Shown: positions 26,182-35,695, numbered from the stretch's first letter. The stretch: 64,000 nt of DNA from Bombilactobacillus mellis (GCF_000967245.1 NZ_KQ033878.1:393991-457990); one strand, 5' to 3'. Notes: generated by a model from the letters alone, not told the origin. Program-made: numbers and translations.

Positions 26182-27213
26182 CTACTGAACTTTAACAACC
26201 CAGCCTTCAGGGCCTTTTACATCGCCAAATTGAATTCCTGTTAACAAATCATAAAGCTTCCGTGTTACCGGTCCAACTTCCGTTTCACTATAAAAGACAT
26301 GCAATTTACCATTATGCTCTAAGCCGCCGATTGGAGAAATAACAGCTGCTGTCCCACAAGCTCCTGCTTCTTTGAAACGATCCAAATCATCAATATAGAC
26401 ATCCCCTTGTTCTGTTTCCATGCCTAATTCATGTTCGGCTAAGTATAAAAGCGAATATTTAGTGATACTTGGCAAAATAGATGGTGATTTAGGGGTCACA
26501 AATTTATCATCTTTGGTAATGCCAAAGAAATTAGCGGATCCAACTTCTTCAATCTTTTGATGGTTAATTGGATCTAAGTAAACGCAGTCAGAGAATCCAT
26601 GTTGATGGGCTTGCTCTCCGGGCATTAAACTAGCAGCATAATTACCACCGACTTTGCTTTGACCTGTACCTTTATGGGCCGCACGATCATATTCTGAAGT
26701 TGTAAAATTAGTTGGAGTTAAGCCACCCTTAAAGTAATTGCCAACCGGCATGACAAAAATTCTAAACAAATATTCATCTGCGGGATGAACTCCAATTACT
26801 CCACCTACACCCCACATTACCGGGCGAATATATAAAGTAGCGCCGTTACCATAAGGGGGAACAAAATCTGCGTTAGCTTTAACAACCTGCTTTACTGCAT
26901 CAACAAACATATCCGTGGGTACTTGAGGCATTAATAAGCGTTCACAACTATGCTGCATTCGGACAGCGTTTTGATCGGGTCGAAATAATTGAATTGTACC
27001 ATCTTTAGTTCGATAAGCTTTCAAGCCTTCAAAATCAGACTGGCCGTAATGTAAAGCAGTAGAGCCTTCACTAATGCAGACATCACTCTCTTCTACTAAG
27101 CCAGCATCTTGCCACTTACCATCTTTCCAGTATGCCTGATAACGATAAGGCAAGTCCATATAATCAAAACTCAAATTATTAAAATCAACATCTGTTGCCT
27201 TAACTTTAGCCAT
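26182..27213 (-). CDS. ilvE: Branched-chain amino acid aminotransferase
   Basis: The enzyme has 343 residues and interconverts Leu, Ile and Val with their keto acids using PLP. It is of fold type IV: QSDFEGLKAYRT near residue 62, GNYFKGGLTPTNF, the PLP Lys in KVGGNYAASL, DCVYLDPINHQKIEEVGSANFFG, and EAGACGTAAVISPIG near the end, the pattern of the 340-residue IlvE/BcaT subclass. An ATG 15 bases upstream is in frame, but GGAGG lies between the two, so 27213 is chosen. It stands alone behind its own promoter and probably serves branched-chain amino acid catabolism. Confidence 0.95.
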   Translation of the reverse strand: MAKVKATDVDFNNLSFDYMDLPYRYQAYWKDGKWQDAGLVEESDVCISEGSTALHYGQSDFEGLKAYRTKDGTIQLFRPDQNAVRMQHSCERLLMPQVPTDMFVDAVKQVVKANADFVPPYGNGATLYIRPVMWGVGGVIGVHPADEYLFRIFVMPVGNYFKGGLTPTNFTTSEYDRAAHKGTGQSKVGGNYAASLMPGEQAHQHGFSDCVYLDPINHQKIEEVGSANFFGITKDDKFVTPKSPSILPSITKYSLLYLAEHELGMETEQGDVYIDDLDRFKEAGACGTAAVISPIGGLEHNGKLHVFYSETEVGPVTRKLYDLLTGIQFGDVKGPEGWVVKVQ

Positions 27214-27250
27214 GATTAATACCTCCATTTTTAATTTTGTTTTAATAAAA

Positions 27251-27278
27251 ACAATACCATTAAATCAAATAAAGTCAA
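27251..27278 (-). promoter_or_regulatory. Putative promoter of ilvE
   Basis: TTGACT (27278-27273) and TATTGT (27256-27251) on the minus strand are 16 bases apart, about 35 bases before the ilvE start. The -35 match is good and the -10 match is fair. Confidence 0.45.
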
Positions 27279-27413
27279 TGATTATTAGAGAAAAAATTAT
27301 CAAAAAATGAGAAATCGCTAAACATTTGGTAATAATATCCAGCAGAATAAGTCTTTATAAAATCTTCCTTGAAAAAAATTATTATAGAAAAGAGCAGCAG
27401 ATCATGCCCTAAA

Positions 27414-28952
27414 TTATCTTTTTGAACTTTTTTGCACTAAAAAACCATGCTGTTGCAAAAACTGGTGTGCTACCTGCGAAGCTTTTTTATGTTGAACAGT
27501 AACTTGATAATTCATAGTCTGCATTTGCTTAGTAGTAATCTGTCCTTGTAATTTATTGAGACTTTTTATTATTTGCGGATGACTCCGGGCAAACTCGGTT
27601 CTCACTAATGGTGCTCCTTGATACGGTGGGAAAAAAGAGCGGGAATCATTTAAGACAACTAACTTATACTTTTTAATTTGCGGATCAGTAGTGTAACCAT
27701 CAGTAACAGCTACTTTACCCTTAGCTAAAGCTTCATAGCGTAAAGCCGGTTCCATCGTTTTGACATTTTGAAAATGTAAATGATAGAACTTTTTTAAACC
27801 CGGATAGCCATCACTTTGTTGATAAAAATCAGGATCAAAAGCCGCCTTTAAAGCCGGAAATTGGGTCAAATCGGCAATGGTGTGTAAATGATACTTTGCA
27901 GCGGTAGAACGACGAACCACTACTGCATAACCGTTTTGATATTGCATGGGCGCTAAATAAGTCATTTTATACTGGGATTGCAATAACTTCTGGGCCTGTT
28001 GATAGGCCAAGCGCGGCCGATGCGGAATTGCTTTATCGGTTTTAACTAGCGACTGCAAAACCGTCCCCGTAAATTCAGGATAAACATCAATTTTTTGACT
28101 CTGTAACCCCTTAAATAAAAAACTGGTTCCTCCAAAATTTGGTTTTAATTTGACCTTGATTTGCGGCTGATCGTTTTCAATAATATCCTTATACATATTA
28201 ATTAAAATTTCGGGTTCACCACCCATTTTACCGGCAATGGTTATTGTCTCTTGCTGCTGAAATTCCAGCGACTTTACACCCCAGCCAATCCCCGCCAGAG
28301 TAAAAATTCCTATTATCGCAAAAGTCAAATATTTTAGCGGTACTTTAGCTAGTAATCTGATTAATCCACTGGCTATTAAAGCTAATGCTGCTGCCAAAAC
28401 GGCGCCTACAATTAAAGCATTATTATTATTAGTTTGAATTCCCAGTAAAATATAAGTTCCTAATCCTCCACCGCCAATCAATGCTGCTAAAGTAGCAGTT
28501 CCAATAATCATAACTACAGCTTGGCGAATACCGGTTAGAATCATCGGTAAGGCTAAGGGAATTTGAATTTTAAATAATTTAAAGCGCCACGAAACTCCAA
28601 AAGCATCCGCAGCTTCCATTAAGAGCGGGTCAATATTCGTCAATCCAGCATAAGTATTCGCAAAAACCGGCATCAAAGCATATAATACGAGCGCAATAAT
28701 TGCGGGAATAGTCCCGATTCCTACCAACGGAATCAATAAACCCAAAATAGCTAGGCTGGGAATAGTCTGAATAACACTGGTAATTTGTAAAACTAATTCG
28801 CCAATTTTGCGATGATTAATTAAAATAATAGCTAAAGGCACAGCAATTAAAATGGCAATTATTGCCGCAATAAAAGAAATCGTCAAATGCTGCCCTAAAG
28901 AATTAATAATTTCACCACTGTTTGTATTTAGATAATTAATTACTGGCTGCAT
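27414..28952 (-). CDS. Glycine betaine/carnitine/choline ABC transporter, fused permease and substrate-binding protein
   Basis: This 512-residue protein combines two parts. Residues 1-205 form a six-helix ProW/OpuB-type permease with the EAA-like loop (EAADAFGVSWRFKLFKIQIPLALPMI). After one more membrane helix (about 210-228), residues 235-505 form an OpuAC/QAT-type binding domain (ITIAGKMGGEPEILINMYKDII and VTDGYTTDPQIKKYKLVVL). Such fusions are common in lactobacilli and take up quaternary amines as osmoprotectants. The binding domain would face outward, tethered by the extra helix. Its ATG directly abuts the ATPase stop, so both are one operon. Ligand choice is not readable. Confidence 0.92.
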   Translation of the reverse strand: MQPVINYLNTNSGEIINSLGQHLTISFIAAIIAILIAVPLAIILINHRKIGELVLQITSVIQTIPSLAILGLLIPLVGIGTIPAIIALVLYALMPVFANTYAGLTNIDPLLMEAADAFGVSWRFKLFKIQIPLALPMILTGIRQAVVMIIGTATLAALIGGGGLGTYILLGIQTNNNNALIVGAVLAAALALIASGLIRLLAKVPLKYLTFAIIGIFTLAGIGWGVKSLEFQQQETITIAGKMGGEPEILINMYKDIIENDQPQIKVKLKPNFGGTSFLFKGLQSQKIDVYPEFTGTVLQSLVKTDKAIPHRPRLAYQQAQKLLQSQYKMTYLAPMQYQNGYAVVVRRSTAAKYHLHTIADLTQFPALKAAFDPDFYQQSDGYPGLKKFYHLHFQNVKTMEPALRYEALAKGKVAVTDGYTTDPQIKKYKLVVLNDSRSFFPPYQGAPLVRTEFARSHPQIIKSLNKLQGQITTKQMQTMNYQVTVQHKKASQVAHQFLQQHGFLVQKSSKR

Positions 28953-29891
28953 TTATTTTCTCCTTGGCTTTAAATGGGCCACATACTGTAGTAAATCCTG
29001 CGGCTTCAAAATCAAATTATTAACTTTAATATTTTGGCAAGGATGCTCTGCTAGTAATTGGGCCCAATCAGCCACAGTTTTTGTCGGTGCAAACTCCAGC
29101 GCGGCCCCAGTTTCTGCGGGTGTACCCCAACCTGCCGCCAATACTTGCTGTAGATATAATTGTTTTCGTTCCAAACCTTGGAAAAAATCATGGACAAATG
29201 AATTTACCGGTTGGGCCAAAATTTCATCCGGGGTGCCTACTTGCTGCAATTCACCTTGATAAATAACTGCTAAACGATCAGCTAATTTGACCACTTCTTC
29301 CATATCGTGAGTAACAAAGATAATCGTCATTTGTAATTGCTGATGCAGTTGTAAGACTAACGCTTGTAATTGTTCACGTGATAAAGGATCTAAGGCACTA
29401 AAAGGCTCATCCATCAAAATAATATCCGGCTTAGCCGCCAAGGCGCGGACAATACCGATACGTTGAGCTTCACCGCCGGATAATTCATGCGGATAACGTT
29501 GCATAAAAGCTTTTGGCTCCAGTCCGACTTGTTGCAATAATTCTGCAATGCGCTGGTGCTGTTTTTGCGGCGGCCAATGCAAGGCTTCTAGTTGAATTGC
29601 CGCATTTTCTGCGACATTTAAATTAGGAAATAAAGCCCCTGCTTGCAGAACATAACCAATATGACGCCGAAATTGCTGAACATCATCAATTTGGGAAACT
29701 CGTTGGCCATTCACTATGATTTCACCGCTAGTCGGAGTATTCAGCCGATTGACCATCTTTAATAACGTGGTTTTACCACTGCCACTGGGTCCAACTAAAA
29801 CAAATAATTCATGCTTAGCAATAGTTAAACTTAAATTATTTAAAACTTTGTGCTGGTCATAGATTTTAGTCACGTGTTTAAAATCGATCAT
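28953..29891 (-). CDS. Glycine betaine/carnitine/choline ABC transporter ATP-binding protein
   Basis: This 312-residue ATPase shows Walker A GPSGSGKTT near residue 34, the signature LSGGEAQRIGI, Walker B IILMDEPFSALDP, and H-loop TVTHD-like FVTHDMEE. It follows the OpuBA/OpuCA pattern, but the C-terminal ~70 residues do not contain clear tandem CBS domains; only a short tail remains. It drives the fused permease/binding protein encoded directly downstream. AAGGAG lies 11 bases before the ATG. The pair is a two-gene osmolyte uptake system. Confidence 0.92.
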   Translation of the reverse strand: MIDFKHVTKIYDQHKVLNNLSLTIAKHELFVLVGPSGSGKTTLLKMVNRLNTPTSGEIIVNGQRVSQIDDVQQFRRHIGYVLQAGALFPNLNVAENAAIQLEALHWPPQKQHQRIAELLQQVGLEPKAFMQRYPHELSGGEAQRIGIVRALAAKPDIILMDEPFSALDPLSREQLQALVLQLHQQLQMTIIFVTHDMEEVVKLADRLAVIYQGELQQVGTPDEILAQPVNSFVHDFFQGLERKQLYLQQVLAAGWGTPAETGAALEFAPTKTVADWAQLLAEHPCQNIKVNNLILKPQDLLQYVAHLKPRRK

Positions 29892-30167
29892 TGAGCTGTA
29901 TACTCCTTAATAAATTAACCTCATCTCGGTTCTGGATTTAATATAAACCTTAGCGATTATTCGGGCAAATAATAACCGCTCACCACTTTATTTATAAAAA
30001 ATTCTGTTAGCGAAAATTGGGCACAGTTTCCCTTTCAAAGCAGGAATAATTTATCATTTTTACGTGTTATATATTTTCACTAAGTACAATTTTTCCTCCA
30101 GCTTTTCCCATTTGCCTAAATTAGTTATACAATACATCTATGGACTAGAAGGGAGTTTTACATTTTT

Positions 30168-31853
30168 ATGACCTCATCAACAAATAATGCTTTATATCTC
30201 AATTTAAAACGTAAGGTGGCGGTTCTGAACTACAATTATAAATATCCGGCAGATGTTTTTACTTTGCTAAATAGCACAGAACTCTTAAATGTCATCCAAC
30301 TTTTTTTGCAACAACGTCACCACAGTAATCGGAGTAATTCTTTTGAAGATTTGACCGCTGCTGATTATATAGAAACGATCAAAAATGTGATTTTGGATCA
30401 GCCGCAGGCTTTCGAACGCTTTGATCGCAACGAGATTCTTCAGAGTATTGAAGATTTATACTCATTTTATCGTTCCTTTTTGCGGATTTCCGTTTTAAAT
30501 CTGCACCATTCTAATGTCATGGCCAATAACTTCATGAATATTGACAATCAATTTAATGATTTGGTGCTCTATCTCTACCGGCTAGTAGAAGAAAAGCTGC
30601 AAGCAGCTACTAACAAAACTTATCGTCAAGTTAGTGCCGGCTCTTCTGCCTGCATCCTAACCCAGTCTCATAATTGGCCGCTGCCTCAAGGATATGAGGC
30701 TTTAAAATCAATCCGCTTTTTAGATACAATTATGCTGAGACCGCCAATGATGATTACTACCCCAAGTAATAAACGTGAAGGTACCTTTAGTGCTGTTAGT
30801 GAAAACCCCATAGCCAAATTTCACGGTCAGCAAGACGAATGGTATTGTTTTCCTGCGAAAATTGGTGAAAGTTTGGCTTATATTTATTTTCACCGTGATT
30901 ATTTTGCGAGTGGTATTTCCTTAGCCAACCTCTTTGAAGTGGCATCGGCTCAAGAAGTAGAGGGCCACAAGCCGGATTTAATTTTACTATTTGGTTTGGA
31001 TCAAACTGAAGGAAATGTATGTCATTATTATCACGATACCGCTAATAATATTTGGGTAGGTGAAGTTCCTTACAATGATAAAACTACTTATTTTGGATAT
31101 ATGAAAAAAATGTGTTTAACCTTGCACAATCTTCATTCTATCTATCAGGGAAGACTCCCGATTCATGGTTCCATGGTTCATATTAATTTTGCTAACGGAC
31201 AGCAAAAAAATGTGGTCTTTTTTGGAGATTCCGGAGCGGGAAAATCGGAATCCATTGAAGCTCTTCAAGAAATTGCGGATGATCAGATTATTAATATTGA
31301 AACCATTTTTGATGATATGGGTAGTTTTGCCGTTACCGCTGATGGTCAAGTCTATGCGCAAGGAACCGAAATTGGCGCCTTCGTACGTTTAGATGATCTC
31401 AGTTCGGCAGTAGCCTTCAATAATATGGATCGCGGTATTTATTTGAACCCCGACCAAAAAAATGCCCGGGTCATTATTCCGGCTGATTCTTATAACCGGG
31501 TTATCACACATCATCCCATTGATATGTGGGTATATGCTAATAATTATTCACAACAAATTGGAATTCATCGTTTTGAGACCCAAGAAGAAGCTAAGAAAAC
31601 CTTCATTGCTGGTAAACGTAAAGCCTTAGGCACAACTGATGAAGTAGGTATGAGCACTACCTTTTTTGCCAACCCCTTTGGTCCGGTACAGGAACAAGAA
31701 CGCACCCAACCTCTTATTGATCAAGTCTTCGAGCGCTTATTTGCTAAAGATATCTATGTTGGCGAGATTTATACCCATTTAGGAAATGATAAATCTAAAT
31801 CCAGTCTGCAACAATCAGCGCAAGAATTACTGGAGATTCTAATGAATTCTTAG
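30168..31853 (+). CDS. PEPCK/HPr-kinase-like P-loop protein of unknown substrate
   Basis: This is a 561-residue cytosolic protein. The N-terminal ~330 residues resemble nothing I recognise. The C-terminal part carries the PEPCK-type kinase core: P-loop FFGDSGAGKSES (about 351-362, very like HPr kinase GDSGxGKSE), an acidic metal motif IFDDMG (380-385), TEIGAFVRLDDL (400-411), and a tail with GTTDEVGMSTTFFANPFG (488-505), recalling ATP-dependent PEP carboxykinase. The kinase fold is shared by PckA and HprK, so this may be a third branch. The start is the first ATG behind AAGGGAG. It is a single-gene unit with its own terminator. A kinase role is inferred only. Confidence 0.75.
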   Translation: MTSSTNNALYLNLKRKVAVLNYNYKYPADVFTLLNSTELLNVIQLFLQQRHHSNRSNSFEDLTAADYIETIKNVILDQPQAFERFDRNEILQSIEDLYSFYRSFLRISVLNLHHSNVMANNFMNIDNQFNDLVLYLYRLVEEKLQAATNKTYRQVSAGSSACILTQSHNWPLPQGYEALKSIRFLDTIMLRPPMMITTPSNKREGTFSAVSENPIAKFHGQQDEWYCFPAKIGESLAYIYFHRDYFASGISLANLFEVASAQEVEGHKPDLILLFGLDQTEGNVCHYYHDTANNIWVGEVPYNDKTTYFGYMKKMCLTLHNLHSIYQGRLPIHGSMVHINFANGQQKNVVFFGDSGAGKSESIEALQEIADDQIINIETIFDDMGSFAVTADGQVYAQGTEIGAFVRLDDLSSAVAFNNMDRGIYLNPDQKNARVIIPADSYNRVITHHPIDMWVYANNYSQQIGIHRFETQEEAKKTFIAGKRKALGTTDEVGMSTTFFANPFGPVQEQERTQPLIDQVFERLFAKDIYVGEIYTHLGNDKSKSSLQQSAQELLEILMNS

Positions 31854-31913
31854 TAGTTGGGACCAATCTAATTAGAGCTCAACTAGATATTCGATTCTCT
31901 GATTAAATAAAAT

Positions 31914-31956
31914 AAAACCAGTGAGCAAGCTAATGTTCACTGGTTTTATTTTATTT
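31914..31956. terminator. Bidirectional terminator
   Basis: AAAACCAGTGA pairs with TCACTGGTTTT across a 13-base loop. T-rich tracts lie on both sides, so it can end the kinase-like gene and the convergent gene at 31951-32331, whose stop codon lies inside it. Confidence 0.85.
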
Positions 31957-32331
31957 TTGTAGATTAACAGCTAATTCAATACCCTTGTGTTCTAAATTAA
32001 TTAGACAAATTTGTAAATAATCTTGGTCATGTTCGGGATAAAGGGGATTGGTCCACGAACAGATATTTAATTGCAAATACGGAGAACAATATTGACCCCG
32101 ATAATAAGGATCATACCACATCGCATTAGGATGATAGTGCCGGTACTGCATTTCTGCTAGAACCAGTAAGTGAAATTGATAAAGTTTATAAGGTGAATAT
32201 TGAAAAACATAATTTACTGTTGCGTGTGCTTTCCCCCAACCGCGACCACGTAAGGCGGCAAGTTCTCGATGCTGTCCGAGTAATTGCTGGCGCGGCAACC
32301 AAGGAATTAAATCCTGATGCCATAATCTCAT
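31951..32331 (-). CDS. Pyrimidine-dimer DNA glycosylase-like protein
   Basis: The protein has 126 residues. The N-terminus MRLWHQDLIPWLPRQQLLGQHRELAALRG followed by RGWGKAHATVNYVF matches the bacterial family related to T4 endonuclease V (Pyr_excise); the Arg-Leu-Trp start and the LLGQHRE helix correspond to its DNA-binding and catalytic end. The middle (YSPYKLYQFHLLVLAEMQYRHY) is also family-typical. Members are annotated as pyrimidine-dimer glycosylases, but the small bacterial subfamily is poorly tested. Its ATG overlaps the stop of the DUF1722 gene (ATGA), so the two work as a pair, perhaps in UV-damage repair. Confidence 0.8.
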   Translation of the reverse strand: MRLWHQDLIPWLPRQQLLGQHRELAALRGRGWGKAHATVNYVFQYSPYKLYQFHLLVLAEMQYRHYHPNAMWYDPYYRGQYCSPYLQLNICSWTNPLYPEHDQDYLQICLINLEHKGIELAVNLQK

Positions 32332-32708
32332 TTTTGTACTCCTATTTCTTGAATTAGCCGAGAATTTAGTAAATAACTTACTTGATATTTAAACGCCAAT
32401 TGCTGTAAAAAAAGGCCTAGTTGGTCATTTTCAGGAGTTAAACTTTGCAATAATTGTAAATAAGTTTGCTTCTCTTCTTTAGAACAAATTTTTTTAAAAT
32501 ATCCCCAAACATGTTGATAAGTGTTCGTTAAAGTAGAAACTGTAGGCTGTTGGCCAGCTGCCTTTTTTAAGAGCCGTTGAAATTGGACATCTTTTTGTTG
32601 GGACCAGACGTTATCCCTAGCCAAAAGCCGAATTTGATCATAGCATTGTTGACAATGCGCCATCACCCAATATTTATTATAAGCCCATTCTTGTTGCCAG
32701 GTCTCCAT
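32328..32708 (-). CDS. DUF1722 (YbgA-like) protein
   Basis: The 126-residue product has the DUF1722 pattern: W-x-x-x-KYWVMAH near residue 10, then STLTNTYQHVWGYFKK near residue 60, then YLQLLQSL and a final LLNSRLI. The family appears alone, as YbgA, or fused to DUF523, often near photolyase genes. ATG at 32708 is preferred to a TTG six bases upstream because AGAGG lies nine bases before it. It is translationally coupled to the glycosylase-like gene, which supports a DNA-repair link. The molecular function is unknown. Confidence 0.78.
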   Translation of the reverse strand: METWQQEWAYNKYWVMAHCQQCYDQIRLLARDNVWSQQKDVQFQRLLKKAAGQQPTVSTLTNTYQHVWGYFKKICSKEEKQTYLQLLQSLTPENDQLGLFLQQLAFKYQVSYLLNSRLIQEIGVQK

Positions 32709-32918
32709 AGTCAATAACCTCTTTATCTTATCTCATAAATAGAGACATTAAAAAACATTTTAGGAAAAAAGGCAATTGTTTTGTTTCAAGTTCATTCAAG
32801 ATATGACAGAAGTAGCAGGTTAGACTACAATTTTTTTAAATGGAGGGTCTTATTTGATTTTCATTATAATTTTTGATAATTTTCTTACCAAATCATGATC
32901 CAATTTTATATTTTTCCA

Positions 32919-34892
32919 TTACTTTACTGTGTAAGAAACTTGATCTGTGATGTCACAAATTTCAGAAATTTTTGCAATAATAGCTAAAATAACTGTTGCA
33001 GAGAAATTAGTTTCAATATTAACACCATTTTCAAGCTTAACAGAATGGAGAAAATTATTCCTAAAAAGCATTCGTCCTAATTGTCTATTTCCTTTAATAA
33101 GATCATAATTATGGCTATCCTTATTCCAAATATAATTAAGAAATGTGACTAACATCTGCCGCCAAGATTTTACTGGATATTCATTTTCACTAATAGTTAT
33201 TAGAATAGGCTTTGTACCGGTTACATTTACTGTTTGATCAATTGTATACTCACCCGTTATTTCTCTTTCGCTTACTTCTTTTATATTTGGCATCGGGAAG
33301 ATTTGGATCAATTCTTGAGCAAGCTTTGTAGTACGGTCTATAATAGCTTCTCTGCCCCAATGATCGTAGTTTTTAGCTATCTCTCGAGTAAGAGAAACAT
33401 TTGAATTTCTATAGAAGTCTTTTTTTTCATTATAAGTGTTATTACTCATTTCCTGATTATATTTAGTAAGAGTTAGATTACCAATCGTGTTCCCATACTG
33501 TTCTTTAACTTTATCAACATTATTTATTTGCAATCGCCATTCGGCATTTAATCTTTGAGGCAAAATATGCTCCACTTGTGCATTATTAAAGTCAATTGTC
33601 TCCTTTGTGCGATGTTCTTCCAAAATCACTAACACTAACTTCGCCAAATGATTTCTTTGATGATAAATATCCCCTTCTATTAAACTATCTGCTAATTTAT
33701 GGTCATCTGGAAAGTTGGCTTTTAACACGCGTAGCAATCTAAGCCTTAAATTACCGTGAGCCTTTGACAAATCACAAAGCCCAACAACGATATTGTTCAA
33801 TCCATTTGACGGTAATTGACACACTTTCAATCGAAACAAGTAGCTTTCTAAAATACTAGCTAACTTATTAGCCTCTTCACGTTGGATCTGACCAGAATTA
33901 ACCAAATCCATCAATAACATTAAGTAAGGGAAAACAACCTTACTATCCATGACATTGATATGCTCTAAGACTTTATTAAATTCAGTATCTTTCGTCTTAT
34001 GGTTCAATATTTGATCGTAATAGTTAGCAAACTTAAATAGATCGGCTAAAGACTCTTCAGAGTTTAATCCCTCAGAAATAAAGTAGTCCTTATAACTGCC
34101 ATATACATCATTCTTCCTAACTGATACGTGAGTTTTTACAATAAGATAATGACGAATAAATTCGGCAAAAGTCTTAGTTGCAAACATTTGTTCAATCTTT
34201 ACCCAATATTTTTTATAAAGTTCAGATTGTTGTTGAGAATTAAGTTTCATTAAAAGAAAATTGCGTACTAAATCAGAGGATGAAAGCGATACTCCTGTAG
34301 AATTTAAGCTTTCAAAAATAACCTGAGGATTTTCCTCATTTGGGTTATTATTCAACTCAATATAGACCATATTAAAATGATTCATAGCTTCGTACAGTTT
34401 AGAACTCTTAATCGCTGAATTCTTAATCAATTTTTGAAAAAGATGGTAATTATCAATTACTTTAGAGGGTTTATCAACATTGACCATACCATTCATAACT
34501 GAACTAAATGCTTCATAATCATGATCTACTGGTTTTAACTTTAAATGGTTATTATCATGCAGATATTTATTGGTTAAATATTCTTCTTCTATTTCATCCT
34601 TATCCTGCTCATCAGCAACTGATAACGCTTTCAGCAGTAGAGTCAGACTTGTTAATCTCTGCTGACCGTCAATAATACGATAGATATGACTCATTTTATT
34701 ACCAGTCTCTGTAACATAAACAATGGCCCCTATAAAATGGTCAGTATCATTTTGAGCCGCAATAGTTAGATCATTAAAAAGCTGTTCACACTGACTTTTA
34801 TCCCATTCATAGTTTCGTTGAAAAACTGGAATTTCAAAAATTGTTTTTCCACTACCTAAAAAATCAAATAGATGTATACTATCTGCTTTCAA
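32919..34892 (-). CDS. DUF262-DUF1524 protein (GmrSD-like), candidate defence nuclease
   Basis: The protein has 657 residues. The N-terminal DUF262 domain is ParB/sulfiredoxin-like: IPVFQRNYEWDKSQCEQL near residue 25, and YRIIDGQQRLTSLTLLLKAL near residue 70 with the DGQQR nucleotide-handling motif. The C-terminal DUF1524 domain has the HNH-like VEHILPQRLNAEW, followed by GNTIGNLTLTKYNQEMSNN. This arrangement matches GmrSD-type modification-dependent (type IV) restriction enzymes. The start is TTG at 34892, seven bases after GGGGAGGAG; a GTG 18 bases upstream overlaps that site. It is solitary in a region with several empty stretches. Restriction of modified phage DNA is inferred. Confidence 0.85.
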   Translation of the reverse strand: MKADSIHLFDFLGSGKTIFEIPVFQRNYEWDKSQCEQLFNDLTIAAQNDTDHFIGAIVYVTETGNKMSHIYRIIDGQQRLTSLTLLLKALSVADEQDKDEIEEEYLTNKYLHDNNHLKLKPVDHDYEAFSSVMNGMVNVDKPSKVIDNYHLFQKLIKNSAIKSSKLYEAMNHFNMVYIELNNNPNEENPQVIFESLNSTGVSLSSSDLVRNFLLMKLNSQQQSELYKKYWVKIEQMFATKTFAEFIRHYLIVKTHVSVRKNDVYGSYKDYFISEGLNSEESLADLFKFANYYDQILNHKTKDTEFNKVLEHINVMDSKVVFPYLMLLMDLVNSGQIQREEANKLASILESYLFRLKVCQLPSNGLNNIVVGLCDLSKAHGNLRLRLLRVLKANFPDDHKLADSLIEGDIYHQRNHLAKLVLVILEEHRTKETIDFNNAQVEHILPQRLNAEWRLQINNVDKVKEQYGNTIGNLTLTKYNQEMSNNTYNEKKDFYRNSNVSLTREIAKNYDHWGREAIIDRTTKLAQELIQIFPMPNIKEVSEREITGEYTIDQTVNVTGTKPILITISENEYPVKSWRQMLVTFLNYIWNKDSHNYDLIKGNRQLGRMLFRNNFLHSVKLENGVNIETNFSATVILAIIAKISEICDITDQVSYTVK

Positions 34893-35690
34893 AATACTGC
34901 TCCTCCCCACAAATTGTATTACTTTTTTTGCGTATCTTTTTTAGCATATTTAATTTGGTTATGATATATTTCATTAAAGCCTTAGGATAAAGTTCTGATG
35001 GATCTTTTATACGGAATATAGTTAAAAATATCTTCGCTACCATTATTTAAAAAAATACTAAGTTAGTTCTTTTCTAATAATCACTGAATTGAATCATTAA
35101 AAACAAATTTATCAAATGTTTCTTTTCGTGATAATGAGCATCAGCACAATCTCTGCAATTACATACGAAATGAAATTTAAGTTCCGTAATCCTTGTTAGT
35201 TATTGGATAATATCATTCATACCGTAATTAGTAATCAACCCAAACATTTTTAACTGTTTTTGTTTTTGGTTTTGAATGTTATATCTCAGTTATGAGTATC
35301 AAGTACAGCGAGCCCATCAAATAATAATGCAGCTATTACTTCAATAAATATCTTTGCTTATCATTCAACATCCTCTTATGGAGGTAACTAATTTTAAAAA
35401 ATATGCATACCGACTAGTGAAAGCCCTTTATGAGTTTGATTATAGCAAACATGAATGCAGGTGGACAAAAAATATTTATATTTCTCAAATTAACAGAGCA
35501 CATGTGCTGCTTTATACACACGCCGGTGTTGCAGAAAGCATCAAGTAAAGTTAACTACAAAAAAATAAAGAACATAATAGCTATGTTGCTAATTTCTGCA
35601 TCAACCATTCTTAATGAAATAATAATTTTGCCATTTACGTTGGATATACAATGTGCTGTCAACCGCATTAACAGGGTTCTGCAATAAATA
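34893..35690. other. Gene-poor stretch, nothing supported
   Basis: About 800 bases separate the DUF262 gene from the stranded rlmCD terminator. Two short overlapping frames on the plus strand (35354-35548 and 35430-35687) have no recognisable motif and no convincing ribosome site. The minus-strand DUF262 promoter must lie at its left end. The stretch may be decayed accessory DNA. Confidence 0.5.
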
Positions 35691-35695
35691 AAAAT

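Noticed and set aside
27330..27345. The AATATCCAGCA word downstream of the Opu permease, also present in the 62-bp repeat
   Set aside because: Only 11 bases are shared and there is no flanking similarity, so chance is the simplest explanation.
32797..32822. A short stretch (ATTCAAG, then TGACAGA) resembling the 62-bp repeat, which could be a third attachment-site copy flanking the DUF262 gene
   Set aside because: Only 14 bases match and the spacing between the two blocks differs; in AT-rich DNA this can be chance, and no coding remnant of the RlmCD C-terminus is present.
35354..35687. Two overlapping plus-strand open frames of 64 and 85 codons in the gene-poor stretch
   Set aside because: No recognisable motif, odd residue make-up, no convincing ribosome site for the second, and a weak one for the first. 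They overlap each other in different frames.
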